The translations under genes were made by a program, and so were the position numbers. 64,000 bases of DNA from Candidatus Amulumruptor caecigallinarius (GTDB lineage: Bacteria; Bacteroidota; Bacteroidia; Bacteroidales; Muribaculaceae). Below are positions 17,744 to 27,287 of the stretch, in pieces. The notes below the pieces were generated by a model. It did not search any database. It saw nothing but the letters and a program-made list of their open reading frames with translations, and was not told where the DNA came from. The DNA lies in contig JAMPDP010000002.1 in NCBI GenBank assembly GCA_023665605.1, forward strand, positions 1 to 64,000. Reading direction: 5' to 3'. Positions within the stretch are counted from its first letter, which is position 1; every line of letters starts with the position of its first letter.

Positions 17744-19928
17744 GGAGCTCCGCCAATTTGCCGTGATTCCATCGGTCTGTGGTTCCAACGAGATAACCGG
17801 TGATTCGCTGCAGTCGGTCTATATTATGACCGTGGCACTGCGGGCACTCTTCAAGGCCGTCAGCCGCATCCTCATAACCACAGTCCATGCATCGGTTACG
17901 GTTATGGTTTACAGAGCAATAGCCCATATTATACTTATCCATCAGGTCTACTATATTACTGATAGCCTGTGGGTTATGCGTAGCGTCTCCGTCAATCTCC
18001 ACGTAAAAAATATGGCCACCGCCGGTCAACTCGTGATATGGTGCCTCGACCTCAGCCTTATGCTTCGGCGAGCAGTGGTAATATACGGGCACGTGATTGG
18101 AGTTGGTGTAGTAGTCGCGGTCAGTGACACCGGGAATCACGCCAAAGCTCTTGCGATCCTTGATGGTAAACTTTCCGGCAAGTCCTTCTGCGGGCGTGGC
18201 AAGCACGGAATAGTTGTGCTGATACTGCTCGCAGTAGTCATTGATGCGGCTACGCATATGCTTGACAATACGCAAGCCGAGTGCCTGTGACTCACCGCTC
18301 TCACCGTGGTGCTTGCCCGTGAGTGCCACCAGACACTCGGCAAGGCCTATGAAACCTATACCAAGAGTTCCTTGATTGATAACCTTCTCAATGGTATCAC
18401 CCGGCTTGAGTTCCTCGGCACCTACCCACAGACGTGACATAAGCAGCGGGAATTGCTTGGCAAGGGCAGTCTTCTGGAAATCGAAGCGATCATTCAGCTG
18501 ACGGGCGGCTATATCGAGAACGTTATCAAGTTTGACGAAGAATAATGCGATGCGCTCCTCACGGTCTACTATGTTCATGCACTCAATGGCGAGTCGCACT
18601 ATGTTGACAGTGGTGAAGCTCAGATTGCCACGTCCGACGGATGTCTTCTCACCGAAGCGGTTTTCAAATACGCGCGTGCGGCAACCCATCGTAGCCACCT
18701 CATACATATACCGCTTGGGGTCTTCCGGGGTCCATTTCTCGTGCCGGTTAAAAGTAGCGTCAAGGTTCACAAAGTTGGGAAAGAACCGACGAGCAGTTAC
18801 CTTGCATGCAAGTTGATAGAGGTCATAGTTACGGTCGGTGGGCAGATAGCTTACTCCCCTCTTCTTCTTCCATATCTGGATTGGGAAGATGGCTGTGGCG
18901 CCGTTGCCCACACCACGATAAGTGGATTTGAGAAGCTCTCGGATTATGCAACGCCCTTCTGCCGAAGTGTCAGTGCCATAATTGATGGAGCTGAACACCA
19001 CTTGATTACCACCTCGCGAGTGGATGGTATTCATGTTGTGGATAAAGGCTTCCATGGCTTGATGCACGCGCGCCGTGGTTTGATTTATGGCGTGTTGGAG
19101 CAGACGCCCCTCCCCTTCCAGACCGTCAAGACTCTTGTGCTCAAAATCTTCAAGCTCTACATCATACAGGTGCTTGAGATCGGAGCCTGTGAGGGCCTCC
19201 AGCTTCTTGAGTTCCTCGTTGAACGAGCTTCGCACGAAGGGAGCAAGATAGAAATCGAAGGCCGGAATTGCCTGACCACCATGCATCTCATTCTGAGCGG
19301 TTTCGAGGGATATGCACCCAATAATTGATGCCGTCTCAATGCGCTTAGCAGGACGGGACTCGCCATGTCCTGCCGTGAAGCCGTGTTGAAGAATCTTGTC
19401 CAGCGGATGTTGCACACAAGTGAGACTCTTGGTTGGATAGTAATCCTTGTCGTGAATATGGATATAGCCATGCTTCACGGCTTCACGGGCTTCCGGCGTG
19501 AGCAGATAGTCATCTACAAACGGTTTCGTGGTCTCGCTGGCAAACTTCATCATCATGCCTGCCGGCGAGTCTGTGTTCATGTTGGCGTTCTCGCGGGTAA
19601 TCTCGTTGTTCTTCGCTTCGATGATTTCGAGGAACATATCACGCGTCTTTGCGCGCCGTGCAATGCTGCGCTGGTCACGATATGCTATGTATCGCTTGGC
19701 TACCTCCTTACGGGGGCTCTTCATCAGTTCCAGCTCTACCCTATCCTGGATTTCCTCCACAGTCATCCTCTCGGCACCGGTCACGCCGATACGATCAGAT
19801 ATTTTCTGGATGAGAGCTTCATCCTCGCCGAGGTCGGTCTGGAGCATGGCTTTACGGATGGCGGCCTTGATTTTCTCTTCGTTATAGCCGACAACGCGAC
19901 CGTCTCGCTTGATGACTGTCTGTATCAT
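17721..19928 (-). CDS. nrdD: Anaerobic ribonucleoside-triphosphate reductase
   Basis: Oxygen-sensitive class III reductase making dNTPs from NTPs. An ATP-cone occupies the first ~90 residues (VIKRDGRVVGYNEEKIKAAIRKA). The catalytic barrel follows, then the C-terminal zinc site (RCMDCGYEDAADGLEECPQC) and the glycyl-radical motif RITGY with Gly at about 711. Total 735 residues, as expected. First gene of nrdDG, with a well-formed promoter upstream (19997-20028). It marks an organism that replicates without oxygen. Confidence 0.97.
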   Translation of the reverse strand: MIQTVIKRDGRVVGYNEEKIKAAIRKAMLQTDLGEDEALIQKISDRIGVTGAERMTVEEIQDRVELELMKSPRKEVAKRYIAYRDQRSIARRAKTRDMFLEIIEAKNNEITRENANMNTDSPAGMMMKFASETTKPFVDDYLLTPEAREAVKHGYIHIHDKDYYPTKSLTCVQHPLDKILQHGFTAGHGESRPAKRIETASIIGCISLETAQNEMHGGQAIPAFDFYLAPFVRSSFNEELKKLEALTGSDLKHLYDVELEDFEHKSLDGLEGEGRLLQHAINQTTARVHQAMEAFIHNMNTIHSRGGNQVVFSSINYGTDTSAEGRCIIRELLKSTYRGVGNGATAIFPIQIWKKKRGVSYLPTDRNYDLYQLACKVTARRFFPNFVNLDATFNRHEKWTPEDPKRYMYEVATMGCRTRVFENRFGEKTSVGRGNLSFTTVNIVRLAIECMNIVDREERIALFFVKLDNVLDIAARQLNDRFDFQKTALAKQFPLLMSRLWVGAEELKPGDTIEKVINQGTLGIGFIGLAECLVALTGKHHGESGESQALGLRIVKHMRSRINDYCEQYQHNYSVLATPAEGLAGKFTIKDRKSFGVIPGVTDRDYYTNSNHVPVYYHCSPKHKAEVEAPYHELTGGGHIFYVEIDGDATHNPQAISNIVDLMDKYNMGYCSVNHNRNRCMDCGYEDAADGLEECPQCHGHNIDRLQRITGYLVGTTDRWNHGKLAELHDRVVHK

Positions 19929-19996
19929 TATACTGTGATGGGGATAAGAGTGCAGAGATGATTAGATAAGGTGACGCCTCTCTTGAAGACGCGATG

Positions 19997-20028
19997 CAAA
20001 AGTAGCTATTTGTAGTGCCTACTTCCAA
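19997..20028 (-). promoter_or_regulatory. Bacteroides-type promoter for nrdDG
   Basis: On the minus strand, TTG at 20028-20026, a 21-nt spacer and TACTTTTG at 20004-19997. The inferred start of transcription is near 19990-19993, about 65 nt before the nrdD ATG. Confidence 0.75.
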
Positions 20029-20160
20029 AAATATTCTGTTAAAAATTCAGTTGCAATTTTCGTTTTGGAAAACTTTCAATAACCGTGAAATTCACAATCC
20101 ATTGATATTCAGCATATATGCTAATGCTTTTGGATAACTTCGTCGTATAATGTATACAGA

Positions 20161-20193
20161 AGAGTGGCGCAGTCCGGATAACTGCGCCACTCT
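20161..20193 (-). terminator. Hairpin after serA
   Basis: A perfect 13-bp stem (AGAGTGGCGCAGT 20161-20173, ACTGCGCCACTCT 20181-20193) with a 7-nt loop, 30 nt beyond the serA stop. The following minus-strand sequence is AT-rich but has no solid T-run. Confidence 0.75.
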
Positions 20194-20222
20194 CAATGAT
20201 GTATGTGTAATCCTCTTGTGGA

Positions 20223-21143
20223 TTACTTGTTGACCTGATACTTGTTGATGCCTTCCTTGAAATATGCCACCGTCTGATTGGCTGCGGCGATGCCGGCATT
20301 GATGTTTGCCTCGGCGGTCTGCGCCCCCATCTTCTTAGGTGTGAAGAACACACGGTCACCAAACTCAGCCTTTAACGCCTCGGCATTGTCAGGCTTGATG
20401 TCGGCAAAATACTTCAAGTCGGCACGGTCACGCAGAGCCTTGGCCAGACCATCTTCATCAATCACCTCCTTACGGGCTGTGTTGATAACGACTGCGCCCT
20501 TGGGCATTGACATCAGCAGTTCATAGCCGATGGACTTCTTAGTCTCAGCGGTTGCGGGGATGTGGATGCTGACAAACTGGTTCTCCTTATAGAGATCCTG
20601 CACATTGGGGAGAGCCTTGACACCGGCACCTTCTATCACTTCAACCGGGCAATAGGGGTCAACAGCGCTCACTTCCATGCCAAAGCCCTTGGCAATGCGT
20701 GCCACGTTGCGACCTACCTGACCGAAAGCCTGGATGCCGAGCTTCTTTCCTTTAAGCTCTGAGCCTGCTGTACCGTTGTAGCTGTTGCGTACTGCCATCA
20801 CCATCATGCCGAATACGAGCTCAGCAACGGCATTGGAGTTCTGGCCGGGTGTGTTCTCTACCACTACCCCGTGAGCTGTGGCCTCTGCGAGGTCAACGTT
20901 GTCATAACCGGCCCCTGCGCGAACCACAATCTTGAGCTCCTTGGCGGCATCAAGCACTGCCTTATCCACAATGTCACTGCGGATGATAAGGCCATCGGCA
21001 TCTGCCACTGCAGCCAGCAGGTCTTTCTTGTCCTGATACTTCTCAAGAAGCTCCAGCTCATAGCCGGCATCTTCGATCACCTTGCGGATGCCGTCGACAG
21101 CCACTGCCGCGAAGGGCTTCTCGGTAGCTACCAATACTTTCAT
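20223..21143 (-). CDS. serA: D-3-phosphoglycerate dehydrogenase, Lys variant
   Basis: First step of serine synthesis: oxidation of 3-phosphoglycerate with NAD. 306 residues with no C-terminal ACT domain, so it lacks the usual serine-feedback module. The nucleotide-binding loop reads GIQAFGQVG (136-144). The active-site Arg is in NTARKE, and the segment that normally reads TPH-GAQT here reads TPKKMGAQT, with Lys270 where most members have the catalytic His. This Lys type is known from Bacteroides-like sequences and Entamoeba, so it is a lineage trait rather than damage. It lies 59 nt after serC and ends at a hairpin. Confidence 0.94.
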   Translation of the reverse strand: MKVLVATEKPFAAVAVDGIRKVIEDAGYELELLEKYQDKKDLLAAVADADGLIIRSDIVDKAVLDAAKELKIVVRAGAGYDNVDLAEATAHGVVVENTPGQNSNAVAELVFGMMVMAVRNSYNGTAGSELKGKKLGIQAFGQVGRNVARIAKGFGMEVSAVDPYCPVEVIEGAGVKALPNVQDLYKENQFVSIHIPATAETKKSIGYELLMSMPKGAVVINTARKEVIDEDGLAKALRDRADLKYFADIKPDNAEALKAEFGDRVFFTPKKMGAQTAEANINAGIAAANQTVAYFKEGINKYQVNK

Positions 21144-21202
21144 GCTATATATAATATAGGTGTAAGTTCTTGTTAAGAGTGAATTGTGTGAGTTTTAGCA
21201 AA

Positions 21203-22273
21203 TCAGTGCTTAGCCTCAAATTCCTTCATCGTGTCAATGAGCACGTTGACACTCTCCATGGGGAGGGCGTTGTAGAGTGAAGCGCGGAAGCCCCCTACTG
21301 AGCGATGGCCCTTGATGCCGACGATGCCGCGTGAGGAGGCAAAGTCCACGAAGTCCTTCTCAAGCTCCTTATACTCGGGAGTCATCACAAAGCAAACATT
21401 CATGATTGAGCGGTCTGCGGGGTCAGTGACGGTGCCTGTGAACATCTTGCTGGAGTCGATGGCCTCATAGAGAGCACCTGCCTTTGCCAGGTCGAGCTTC
21501 TCCATCTCCTTGATGCCTCCGATCTGCTTGTAGTAGCGGAGCGTCTGGAGTGCCGAGAAGATGGGGAGAACCGGTGGTGTGTTGAACATCGAACCCTTCT
21601 TGATGTGAGTACGATAGTCAAGCATCGTCGGGATGGCGCGGCTGACCTTCCCAAGTGCATCCTCTTTGACGATGACGATGGTTACGCCGGCGGGAGCAAG
21701 GTTCTTCTGGGCACCGGCATAGATGCAGTCATATTTGGCCACATCCACGGGGCGTGAGAAGATGTCAGACGACATATCGCTCACCAGAGGCACCTTTACA
21801 TCAGGGTCAAAGCGCATCTCGGTGCCGTAGATAGTGTTGTTGGAGGTGTAATGGAAGTAGTCAGCGTCATCAGGCACCGTGTAGCCCTTGGGGATGTAGC
21901 TGAAGTTGGCATCTTCTGATGAAGCCACCACATCAACTTCGCCGAAGAGCTTGGCTTCCTTGATGGCGTTGGTGGCCCAGGTGCCGGTCTGGAGATATGC
22001 AGCCTTGGTCTTGAGCAGATTGAAAGGCACCATGCAGAACTGCATGCTGGCACCACCGCCCAGGAAGAGCACGTGGTAGCCTTCGGGAACCTCAAGGAGC
22101 TCCTTGACAAGAGCCACAGCCTCGTCAATCACAGCCTGAAACTCCTTGCTGCGGTGTGACACCTCAAGGATGCTGAGGCCGGTGTTGGCGAAGTCAAGGA
22201 TGGCATCAGCGGTGTTCTTGATGGTGTAGGGGCTCAGGATAGAGGGCCCTGCATAAAAGTTATGCTTCTTCAT
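21203..22273 (-). CDS. serC: Phosphoserine aminotransferase
   Basis: PLP enzyme that converts 3-phosphohydroxypyruvate to phosphoserine, the step after SerA. ATG 22273 gives the standard N-terminus ([17 protein letters not shown]) and 356 residues; the longer frame to 22357 overlaps the phosphatase gene and adds no family sequence. The PLP lysine is K190 in [11 protein letters not shown]. Co-directional with the phosphatase 25 nt upstream and serA 59 nt downstream. No phosphoserine phosphatase of the SerB type is in the window. Confidence 0.95.
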   Translation of the reverse strand: MKKHNFYAGPSILSPYTIKNTADAILDFANTGLSILEVSHRSKEFQAVIDEAVALVKELLEVPEGYHVLFLGGGASMQFCMVPFNLLKTKAAYLQTGTWATNAIKEAKLFGEVDVVASSEDANFSYIPKGYTVPDDADYFHYTSNNTIYGTEMRFDPDVKVPLVSDMSSDIFSRPVDVAKYDCIYAGAQKNLAPAGVTIVIVKEDALGKVSRAIPTMLDYRTHIKKGSMFNTPPVLPIFSALQTLRYYKQIGGIKEMEKLDLAKAGALYEAIDSSKMFTGTVTDPADRSIMNVCFVMTPEYKELEKDFVDFASSRGIVGIKGHRSVGGFRASLYNALPMESVNVLIDTMKEFEAKH

Positions 22274-22298
22274 AACGTCTGTTGGTGATATGTTGGGG

Positions 22299-23615
22299 TT
22301 ATCTGGTTGTTGTGTTGTCAGTCTTGGTAGCACCGAGAGTCTCAAACGGGGTGTCAATCATCTTCTGCAGATGAGCACGGGCATCGCTCCAACGGTAATA
22401 GGGATAGATATCAGTCTTCACCGGTATGCCAATCTCGTTCTCGTTGAGCAGAAACTTCACAAGCACATCCTTCGGGTTGGCCTTGGAGCGGTAGAAGATC
22501 ATCTGAATGTTGGCTGCCATGGGCGATACTTTCCAGTTTGCCCACACTCCGGGGAGCTCCTCGGGCGATGTGGCAGGCTGCCAGCAACTGTCAAGCTGCA
22601 TCTTTGCAGCGAGCGGTATCAAGTTGCCGTCATGTGCAAACCTCAGTGTGGCACCATGCTTACCGTCGGCTATGTAGCTGTCAGCTTTGGTAACCATATC
22701 GTTGAGCAGTCGTGCGGCATTGTCAACATGCAGGCCGCCGGCACGTGTGTAGTTGGCGTTGTGCACAAAGAAGTCAAAGTTGTATATCTGCCACAAGTCA
22801 TAGAGCTCGTCGGCAGTGAAAACATCGTAGAGCGACGTTCCCCGCTCGGAGTTGGGCAGGTCCACGGCTATCCAGTATAATCCGTGCATCAGTGCCGGGG
22901 CATCAATGTTGCGGGCAGCATACAGGCTGTCGGCAAACAGAGTCGAAATCAGCCGTTCAGGGTGAGTGAGCCGTGTTTTCAGAGCCTCGATGGGGGCGTT
23001 GATGGAGTCTGCCTTGTTGAGCGCGTCACTCTCCCGTGAGTGGTAGTTAAGATAGCGTCTGTGCCTCTCGCTGGACTCGCGGGGTATTTCAAGTTGTGGG
23101 TTCGCCTCTTTCAGCCCGTCGGTAAAAGCCATCATTGAGTATGCGCAGCGCATCACAGGAGTGGATACGGCTGTCACTTCTGCTCCCTTGGCAAAAGCAC
23201 CGGGTGCGGTTGCTGCCATGCGACGAGCGATTCCCTTGTGCTGCCTTTCGCCGAGCGGTGTAAGCTCCCCGCCCCTGCCGTCCATCTCTTGAGCGAAGGC
23301 GCGGAGAGTGGCGAGCACCTGCTGCCCCTTCGGGGTTAGAGCTCCTGCCTTGTCAGCCTGAGTCATCACGTCAACCCATCGGGTGAGGTCGCGGTCACCG
23401 ATGAGATAGCGGGAACCGTGGCGCCCGAGATGACTTACATAGAAAGGCTCATAACCTCGCGGCGCGGCGGTAAGCTGCGCTTCAGGCGCAGGGTAAGGCA
23501 GATAGACCCCTCCGCAGCGGTTGAGGTCAGCAATGGTTTCCTCACGGGTAGTCTGCCCGGACATACCGAGAGCAGCAATGACCCAGAGGGCGGTGAGCGT
23601 TGTTTTGAGCTTCAC
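22299..23615 (-). CDS. Exported histidine phosphatase (phytase/MINPP-like)
   Basis: A branch-2 histidine phosphatase with the catalytic motif RHGSR (65-69) and the distal AHDGNL motif. The start chosen is GTG 23615, because it directly precedes a signal peptide ([21 protein letters not shown]); the longer frame adds 16 residues upstream of it. Mature protein about 418 residues. Relatives in gut Bacteroides degrade inositol phosphates, so periplasmic or outer-membrane phosphate scavenging is likely. It leads a run with serC and serA, but being exported it is a poor candidate for the missing phosphoserine phosphatase. Confidence 0.8.
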   Translation of the reverse strand: MKLKTTLTALWVIAALGMSGQTTREETIADLNRCGGVYLPYPAPEAQLTAAPRGYEPFYVSHLGRHGSRYLIGDRDLTRWVDVMTQADKAGALTPKGQQVLATLRAFAQEMDGRGGELTPLGERQHKGIARRMAATAPGAFAKGAEVTAVSTPVMRCAYSMMAFTDGLKEANPQLEIPRESSERHRRYLNYHSRESDALNKADSINAPIEALKTRLTHPERLISTLFADSLYAARNIDAPALMHGLYWIAVDLPNSERGTSLYDVFTADELYDLWQIYNFDFFVHNANYTRAGGLHVDNAARLLNDMVTKADSYIADGKHGATLRFAHDGNLIPLAAKMQLDSCWQPATSPEELPGVWANWKVSPMAANIQMIFYRSKANPKDVLVKFLLNENEIGIPVKTDIYPYYRWSDARAHLQKMIDTPFETLGATKTDNTTTR

Positions 23616-23688
23616 GATGTTAGGTAGAAGTGGTGCGGATGCTCGGCTTTCCTGTGACGACACTGGTTTTGCGCGGGCTATTCATGTG

Positions 23689-23696
23689 CAAATGTA
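23689..23696 (-). promoter_or_regulatory. Candidate -7 box for phosphatase-serCA
   Basis: TACATTTG on the minus strand matches TAnnTTTG. At the expected distance only TTTC is found in place of TTTG, so this is a half-match. It is 73 nt upstream of the GTG start. Confidence 0.45.
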
Positions 23697-23777
23697 ACCA
23701 TTTTACTCCGCATTATGAAATTCTGCACGCATTTACACGAAAAACGCTGCGAATTATCGCATTTTCACGCAAAACTA

Positions 23778-23808
23778 TTGCATCCGGTGGAAAAATGTTG
23801 TATATTTG
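23778..23808 (+). promoter_or_regulatory. Bacteroides-type promoter of the trp operon
   Basis: TTG at 23778-23780, a 20-nt spacer and TATATTTG at 23801-23808, a full match to the Bacteroidetes consensus. Transcription should start near 23815, about 40 nt before the leader peptide. Confidence 0.85.
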
Positions 23809-23855
23809 CGCTGTTGAACGGCAATCAGTCGCCCGAACACATTATTTATATAGAC

Positions 23856-23921
23856 ATGAATATGCTCATCACAACCCGCAATCGTTGGTGGCGCATCGGT
23901 AAGATTTATCGATGGCTTTGA
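23856..23921 (+). CDS. trpL: trp leader peptide
   Basis: A 21-codon frame from ATG 23856 to TGA 23919-23921 with three Trp codons: a tandem pair at 23886-23891 inside NRWWRIG and a third at 23913-23915 in YRWL, the last residues. It lies between a perfect promoter (23778-23808) and a terminator hairpin (23980-24022) ahead of trpB. Tandem Trp in a tiny ORF in front of trp genes is the hallmark of ribosome-mediated attenuation: stalling at WW would cover 23894-23898 and free the downstream strand. A second ATG at 23862 is also possible. Too short for standard gene finders. Confidence 0.85.
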   Translation: MNMLITTRNRWWRIGKIYRWL

Positions 23922-23990
23922 CCGTGTGTCTATGTGACGGCATGACAACTGAGACGTATCAACCAAAGCGAAACCACAGGGAGCCATCGA
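23894..23990 (+). promoter_or_regulatory. trp attenuator: pause and antiterminator pairings
   Basis: Segment 1 (CATCG 23894-23898) can pair with segment 2 (CGATG 23910-23914). Alternatively segment 2 (TCGATGGCT 23909-23917) pairs over nine bases with segment 3 (AGCCATCGA 23982-23990). Segment 3 is also the left arm of the terminator, so the second pairing excludes termination. Segment 2 overlaps the last Trp codon of the leader, so a ribosome at the stop codon masks it while one stalled at the WW pair exposes it. Confidence 0.75.
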
Positions 23991-24022
23991 GTGAACACAT
24001 CACCGATGGCTCCGTTGCTTTT
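23980..24022 (+). terminator. trp attenuator terminator hairpin
   Basis: GGAGCCATCG (23980-23989) pairs perfectly with CGATGGCTCC (24004-24013); GTG/CAC inside the loop adds three more pairs beyond one bulged A. TTTT follows at 24019-24022. It lies between the leader stop and trpB ATG 24093, so it must be read through for the operon to be expressed. Confidence 0.85.
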
Positions 24023-24092
24023 AACCAACCCCCATCTTCACGTTCCCGTAATCAATCTAACTGACTATTACATCACAATAACCCGCATATAT

Positions 24093-25298
24093 ATGCTACC
24101 CTACTCTCATCTGCTGCCCGTTGACGATGAAGGCTTCTATGGTCGCTTCGGAGGGGCTTACATTCCTGAAATCCTTCACCGCAACGTCGAGGAACTCAGC
24201 AAGGCATTTGCCCGTTGGGTGAACGAACCGGAGTTCCGCAATTGCTTTGACCGACTGATGCGTGACTACGTCGGGCGCCCTTCTCCACTCTATCGAGCCG
24301 ACAGGTTAAGTGAGGCCTACGGCACCAACATCTATCTCAAACGCGAAGACCTCAATCACACCGGTGCACACAAGATTAACAATGCCATAGGTCAAGTGCT
24401 TCTTGCAATGCGCATGGGCAAGAAGCGCATCATAGCCGAAACAGGTGCCGGGCAACATGGGGTGGCCGTGGCTACGGCCTGCGCGCTGATGGGACTTGAA
24501 TGTGTGGTGTATCAGGGTAAGACCGACGTGGAGCGCCAGCAGCCTAACGTACAGCGTATGCGTATGCTTGGTGCTCGGGTCGAACCCGTCACCTCGGGCA
24601 ACATGACCCTTAAAGATGCCACCAACGAGGCCATCCGCGACTGGTGTTGCAATCCTGACAGCTACTATGTTATAGGCTCCACGGTGGGTCCTCATCCCTA
24701 CCCTGAGATTGTGGCATATTTCCAAAGTATCATATCGGAGGAGATACGCAAACAGTTGCTGGAGCATACAGGCTCAGAGCTGCCGGACTTTGTGGTAGCA
24801 TGCGTGGGTGGTGGCAGCAATGCCGCCGGAGCGTTCTACCATTTCATTAACGAAACCTCAGTGAAACTCATCGCTGCAGAAGCCGCCGGGCTCGGTGTCG
24901 ACACAGACATGACCGCAGCCACAATCCAAGCCGGCTCCGAAGGCATTTTGCACGGGTCACGTTCGCTTGTGATGCAGACAGACGACGGTCAGATTATCGA
25001 GCCTTACAGCATCTCTGCCGGCCTCGATTACCCGGGCATCGGGCCTCTGCATGCCTTTTTGGCAAACTCCGGACGCGCAGAAGTGCTTGCTGTCACCGAC
25101 CGTGGTGCTCTTGACGCTGCCCTGAAGCTTACCCGCCTGGAAGGCATCATACCGGCGCTGGAAAGTGCCCACGCCCTCGGCGTTCTTGACTTGAAGAAAT
25201 TCGGCAAGGATGACACCGTGGTAATTAACCTCTCAGGACGCGGTGACAAGGACCTTGACACATATATCAAAAACTATTCAGCCGACCACCTGCTATGA
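24093..25298 (+). CDS. trpB: Tryptophan synthase beta chain
   Basis: Joins indole and serine to make tryptophan, in complex with TrpA. ATG 24093 starts [21 protein letters not shown] and gives 401 residues; the longer frame to 23991 runs back through the terminator hairpin and is rejected. The PLP lysine is K94 ([13 protein letters not shown]), and the glycine-rich phosphate loop [10 protein letters not shown] is visible. First structural gene of trpBEGDCFA; its TGA overlaps the trpE ATG (ATGA). Placing trpB first is the usual Bacteroides arrangement. Confidence 0.97.
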   Translation: MLPYSHLLPVDDEGFYGRFGGAYIPEILHRNVEELSKAFARWVNEPEFRNCFDRLMRDYVGRPSPLYRADRLSEAYGTNIYLKREDLNHTGAHKINNAIGQVLLAMRMGKKRIIAETGAGQHGVAVATACALMGLECVVYQGKTDVERQQPNVQRMRMLGARVEPVTSGNMTLKDATNEAIRDWCCNPDSYYVIGSTVGPHPYPEIVAYFQSIISEEIRKQLLEHTGSELPDFVVACVGGGSNAAGAFYHFINETSVKLIAAEAAGLGVDTDMTAATIQAGSEGILHGSRSLVMQTDDGQIIEPYSISAGLDYPGIGPLHAFLANSGRAEVLAVTDRGALDAALKLTRLEGIIPALESAHALGVLDLKKFGKDDTVVINLSGRGDKDLDTYIKNYSADHLL

Positions 25299-26707
25299 GC
25301 TGCAACATCACCGTCAACAAGCGGGTGATTCCCGCCGACCTTGAGACTCCCGTGAGTCTCTACCTCAAGATTAGAGACCTTTTTCCCGTGTCGGCACTAT
25401 TGGAGAGCTCTGACTATCATACCTCCTCCAACGCCATGAGCTATATCGGTGTTAATCCCATAGGCGAGTTTACTCTGCGCGCCGACACCGTACACATGAC
25501 TTGGCCTGACGGCTCAGCTCGTAAGGACACTGTGGAGAGTGGAGTGAAAGTAACTGATGTCTTCAACAACTATCTGCGCAGCTACACCTTTACATCTTCT
25601 GACGGCACCCCGATTGCCGACAATGTGCTCTTCGGATTTACTGCCTATGATGCCGTGCGCTACTTTGAAAAGGTTGATATTCAGCCCCGTGAGGAACGTT
25701 TCCGCGACATTCCGGATATGCAGTATGTGTTCTTCCGTTACGTTATCTCCCTCAACCACTACAAGAACGAGCTTACCATTTATGAGCGCGTGCTTCCCGG
25801 CGAAGCATCGGGCATAGACGAGCTCATCAGTGTGATTCACAACAACAACATCGCGCAGTATCCGTTCAGCCTGGTGGGCGAGCCTTCATCTCCCATCACC
25901 GATGAGGAATATATGGACATGGTTCGCCGGGGCATTTCACACGCTCTGCGCGGCGATGTGTTCCAGATAGTGCTCTCACGGCGGCATGAGCAGAGCTTCC
26001 GAGGCGATGACTTCAACGTATATAGAGCTCTTCGTTGTGTCAATCCCTCTCCGTATCTGTTCTACTTTGATTTCAGCGACTTCCGTCTTTTCGGCTCATC
26101 GCCTGAAACTCACTTGCGTGTAAGTGGCAACACTGCCTATATTGACCCGATAGCCGGTACTTTCAAGCGTACAGGCAATGATGTTCGTGATCACGAACTG
26201 GCTCAGGCACTGCTCCTTGATGAGAAGGAAAATGCCGAGCACATCATGCTCGTTGACCTTGCCCGCAACGACCTTAGCCGCTCCGGTGGCACAGTGAGCA
26301 TAGACTTCCTGCGCCAGATTCAGTATTACAGTCATGTGATCCACATGGTTAGCCGCGTCAAGGCCACTTTGCCGCATGATGTGGACCGTTTGGGGCTTTT
26401 CGCCGCCACCTTCCCCGCAGGCACTCTCAGCGGAGCTCCCAAAGTGAGATCCATGCAGCTCATTAACGAGCTGGAGCCACATTCACGTGTGGTGTATGGC
26501 GGTTGCATCGGTGTGGTAGGCTTCAATGGCGACCTCAATCAGGCTATCACCATCCGCAGCTTCCTGAGCTACGACCACACTCTATACTCACAGGCCGGAG
26601 CCGGCATTGTAGCACGCTCCAACCCTGAGAGCGAGTTGATGGAGACTTCCAACAAGCTCGGTGCCCTCCGTTCATCACTCATCTATGCCGGTCAGTTCGG
26701 CAAGTGA
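25295..26707 (+). CDS. trpE: Anthranilate synthase component I
   Basis: Converts chorismate to anthranilate using ammonia from TrpG. 470 residues. The N-terminal LLES element (35-38), which forms part of the tryptophan feedback site in known TrpE proteins, is intact, so allosteric inhibition by Trp is likely in addition to attenuation. Chorismate-binding signatures follow: [28 protein letters not shown] and the C-terminal [13 protein letters not shown]. Overlaps trpB by 4 nt, indicating coupled translation. Confidence 0.97.
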   Translation: MSCNITVNKRVIPADLETPVSLYLKIRDLFPVSALLESSDYHTSSNAMSYIGVNPIGEFTLRADTVHMTWPDGSARKDTVESGVKVTDVFNNYLRSYTFTSSDGTPIADNVLFGFTAYDAVRYFEKVDIQPREERFRDIPDMQYVFFRYVISLNHYKNELTIYERVLPGEASGIDELISVIHNNNIAQYPFSLVGEPSSPITDEEYMDMVRRGISHALRGDVFQIVLSRRHEQSFRGDDFNVYRALRCVNPSPYLFYFDFSDFRLFGSSPETHLRVSGNTAYIDPIAGTFKRTGNDVRDHELAQALLLDEKENAEHIMLVDLARNDLSRSGGTVSIDFLRQIQYYSHVIHMVSRVKATLPHDVDRLGLFAATFPAGTLSGAPKVRSMQLINELEPHSRVVYGGCIGVVGFNGDLNQAITIRSFLSYDHTLYSQAGAGIVARSNPESELMETSNKLGALRSSLIYAGQFGK

Positions 26708-26719
26708 CCATTCCAAACT

Positions 26720-27283
26720 ATGAAACTACTGATTATCGACAATTACGACTCGTTCACATACAACATAGTCCACGCCGTTCGTCAGCTCGGAGTGACACCC
26801 ACTGTCAAGCGTAATGACGAGCTTTCACTTGACGAGGTGGCCGGCTATGATAAAATCATAATATCTCCCGGCCCCGGCATCCCTTCCGAGGCGGGTCTGG
26901 TGCCGAAGATACTCGCGCGTTATGCCTCCGAAAAGCCCTTGCTTGGCATCTGCCTCGGCCATCAGGCTATCGGCGAACATTTCGGGGCGAAGCTCCGCAA
27001 CCTCACCCAAGTGTATCACGGCATCAAGTCGACAGTCACCGTTACTGCTCCCGACTACCTGTTTGACGGACTCGGCGAGAGCTTCGATGTCGGGCGCTAT
27101 CACTCATGGGTCGTTGATGGCAAGGAGCTTCCCGAATCTTTGGAGGTGACGGCCGTGAGTACCGATGGTGAAATCATGGCACTGCGTCACCGCATATTTG
27201 ATGTGCGGGGCGTTCAGTTTCATCCTGAGTCCATCCTTACACCTGACGGCATGCGTATCATAAGCAACTGGATCAATCACTGA
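26720..27283 (+). CDS. trpG: Anthranilate synthase glutamine amidotransferase
   Basis: Class I glutaminase delivering ammonia to TrpE. 187 residues with nucleophile C78 in LLGICLGHQAIG and catalytic H168/E170 in GVQFHPESIL; the oxyanion segment SPGPG is near 49-53. A separate gene rather than a TrpG-TrpD fusion as in enterics. 12 nt after trpE and 4 nt before trpD. The same subunit could in principle serve p-aminobenzoate synthase, but its place in the operon fixes the main role. Confidence 0.96.
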   Translation: MKLLIIDNYDSFTYNIVHAVRQLGVTPTVKRNDELSLDEVAGYDKIIISPGPGIPSEAGLVPKILARYASEKPLLGICLGHQAIGEHFGAKLRNLTQVYHGIKSTVTVTAPDYLFDGLGESFDVGRYHSWVVDGKELPESLEVTAVSTDGEIMALRHRIFDVRGVQFHPESILTPDGMRIISNWINH

Positions 27284-27287
27284 CACA

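Noticed and set aside
17744-17788. Longer nrdG start
   Set aside because: Requires TTG at 17788 and deeper overlap with nrdD; ATG 17743 matches the family N-terminus.
17655-18290. 211-codon plus-strand frame opposite nrdG/nrdD
   Set aside because: It lies antisense to two well-identified genes and its translation has no recognisable content.
22299-23615. Histidine phosphatase as the missing phosphoserine phosphatase
   Set aside because: It has an export signal and branch-2 phytase-like motifs, so it would not meet cytoplasmic phosphoserine.
23715-23855. Longer form of the leader ORF (68 codons in total)
   Set aside because: The trp promoter -7 box (23801-23808) lies inside it, so only the part from 23856 can be transcribed.
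23991-24092. Extended trpB start (34 extra codons)
   Set aside because: The extension begins inside the terminator hairpin of the attenuator and adds residues not found in TrpB; ATG 24093 gives the normal N-terminus.
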